Source of the DNA: Acetobacter sp.
Lineage (GTDB): Bacteria; Pseudomonadota; Alphaproteobacteria; Acetobacterales; Acetobacteraceae
Length of the DNA stretch: 64,000 bases
Assembly (NCBI GenBank): GCA_017413025.1
Contig: JAFPVE010000008.1
Coordinates: 1 to 64,000, forward strand
Reading direction: 5' to 3'
Shown: one piece after another, positions 63,178-64,000 of the stretch
Numbering within the stretch: the stretch's first letter is position 1
How the letters are laid out: each line of letters opens with the position of its first letter
The notes under the pieces: model-generated
What the model saw: the letters and a program-made list of their open reading frames with translations, nothing else
Databases searched by the model: none
Told to the model about the DNA's origin: nothing
Translations under genes and position numbers: made by a program

Positions 63178-64000
63178 ATACAAAATGTTCCCTTCAAATA
63201 ACAGCTGTTGGAACTGTGTAAAAGCGTGTTGAATGGAGAGAATAGGGGCATTGAGTTGACGTGTGGCGTCGGGAATACCGCCATATTTGAGGCGGAGGAG
63301 GTCTGGGAGTTTGTTTTGATCGAGCTCTTCAATACCACAGGTCACATACTGCCCGAGCACAAAATCAATAAAACTACGTAATTTATCATCACACGCGGCG
63401 AGAATATGTTCTTTTTGCGCGTCGGCGCGTTCTTGGCGGGTCATAGTCGGGCGGGCAAAAGCAATGTAAGCGAGCACATCAAACAAATCACTTTTATCAT
63501 TTGCCACCATAGCGCGAATATCTTTGAGCGCCTCTTTTCCAAAACCGCGCTCCTCTAACGCCGTTAGAAGCGTACGGCGTGTTTCTGGATTGCCCCAAAG
63601 CCTGCGGAGCTCGTCCTCATCTTTGAATAAACGTGGAAGCTCCCCATAAAGGCGTTCAATAAATTCTTGCGCAGAAAGTGGGCGCCCTTCTGGGCTATAA
63701 AACATGGTAGCGCTCATATGTTGAAGCCTGCGCTCTTTTCCGTCAGCGAGTTTAATTTTCAGGATTTGTTTGGGTTCGGACGGTTCTTCTGGATTTTTAG
63801 GCTTGCCGTCTTTCGGCGGTTTGGGTTCTGAAGGTTTTGGGGGTTCGGGCGTTTCTGGCTTTAGGGGGTCGCCGTCCCATTCGGGGTCATTAAAATGTTC
63901 ATAGGCTTTAACAAAATCATAAATCGTAAAATAGTCTTTCCCTTCATAAAGACGCGTACCGCGCCCGACAATTTGCTTAAATTCAATCATAGACCTTACA
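63148..64000 (-). CDS. hsdR: Type I restriction enzyme R subunit (HsdR, EcoEI type), C-terminal part
   Basis: The frame is open across the right edge, so the nuclease and most helicase parts lie outside the window. What is visible starts at SMIEFKQIVGRGTRLYEG, the last helicase motif (VI), then FTIYDFVKAYEHFNDPEWDG, a Pro/Lys/Glu-rich linker, and the EcoEI_R_C domain (LFKDEDELRRLWGNPETR to SIQHAFTQFQQLLF). HsdR is the ATP-dependent translocation and cutting subunit of a type I RM complex. The last about 19 residues (FEGNILYSNITP and flanks) come from beyond the direct repeat and differ from the tail of the left copy, so the cassette altered the C-terminus. Confidence 0.92.
   Translation of the reverse strand, partial: VRSMIEFKQIVGRGTRLYEGKDYFTIYDFVKAYEHFNDPEWDGDPLKPETPEPPKPSEPKPPKDGKPKNPEEPSEPKQILKIKLADGKERRLQHMSATMFYSPEGRPLSAQEFIERLYGELPRLFKDEDELRRLWGNPETRRTLLTALEERGFGKEALKDIRAMVANDKSDLFDVLAYIAFARPTMTRQERADAQKEHILAACDDKLRSFIDFVLGQYVTCGIEELDQNKLPDLLRLKYGGIPDATRQLNAPILSIQHAFTQFQQLLFEGNILYSNITPIIPY
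63207..63633 (-). repeat. Right direct repeat of the RM island (inside hsdR)
   Basis: A 427-nt copy of 58932-59357, same orientation. Here it is part of an intact reading frame, whereas the left copy lacks one T. It ends with GTTGGAACTG, where the two copies diverge. Confidence 0.92.

Overview
The window is chromosomal DNA from an AT-rich alphaproteobacterium, most likely a low-GC acetic acid bacterium (Acetobacteraceae). A Commensalibacter-like gut symbiont is my guess; I cannot name the species. The main clues are a fused transaldolase/phosphoglucose isomerase next to transketolase and ribose-5-phosphate isomerase, an rpoH/rluD pair, the lgt-midA-pgeF order, a DUF1489 gene, and two tandem cysteine desulfurases with ferredoxin and mnmA. 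I saw no phage, no complete insertion sequence, no rRNA and no CRISPR array.

The layout is a housekeeping core flanked at both ends by restriction-modification (RM) DNA. Positions 1-1850 (minus strand) hold a broken RM locus: a methylase remnant, a nuclease-like N-terminal ORF, and a methylase domain running off the left edge. The last two are probably one gene split by a frameshift. Positions 2033-7092 hold a glycosyltransferase, mnmA, a 2Fe-2S ferredoxin and two cysteine desulfurases, a sulfur-transfer and tRNA-thiolation cluster. Positions 7203-9318 hold a TPR-like gene broken at an A9 tract. Next come an alpha/beta hydrolase, tRNA-Val, htpG with a dead methyltransferase gene overlapping its end, arsC, tag and guaA. 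Positions 16354-23089 hold a small secreted protein, tRNA-Arg, an Ivy-type lysozyme inhibitor, hldD, lgt, midA, pgeF and a lipoprotein. After a CorA-type transporter and hisC comes the carbon cluster tkt, tal-pgi and rpiA (26515-32280).

Positions 32476-34398 hold two more TPR-repeat genes, one of them apparently exported. Positions 34621-40513 hold a quinone oxidoreductase, a CBU_0592-type membrane protein, the YggS PLP protein, kup, hemW and a DUF1489 gene. Then come tRNA-Glu, two orphan ORFs, a ferritin-like di-iron protein, a ClpP-type protease and an OmpA-like lipoprotein. Positions 45889-58820 are dense core: aminotransferase, hom, glpX, recJ, rpoH, rluD, ilvE, polA and an acyltransferase.

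Positions 58872-64000 are the most interesting part. A compact cassette (an adenine methyltransferase with an N-terminal HTH, a PD-(D/E)XK endonuclease and a DUF3644 protein) sits between two direct copies, about 426 bp each, of the 3' end of a type I restriction subunit gene (hsdR). The right copy belongs to an hsdR reading in from beyond the window. The left copy is an internally deleted, frameshifted remnant. This looks like one RM system having entered or rearranged another.
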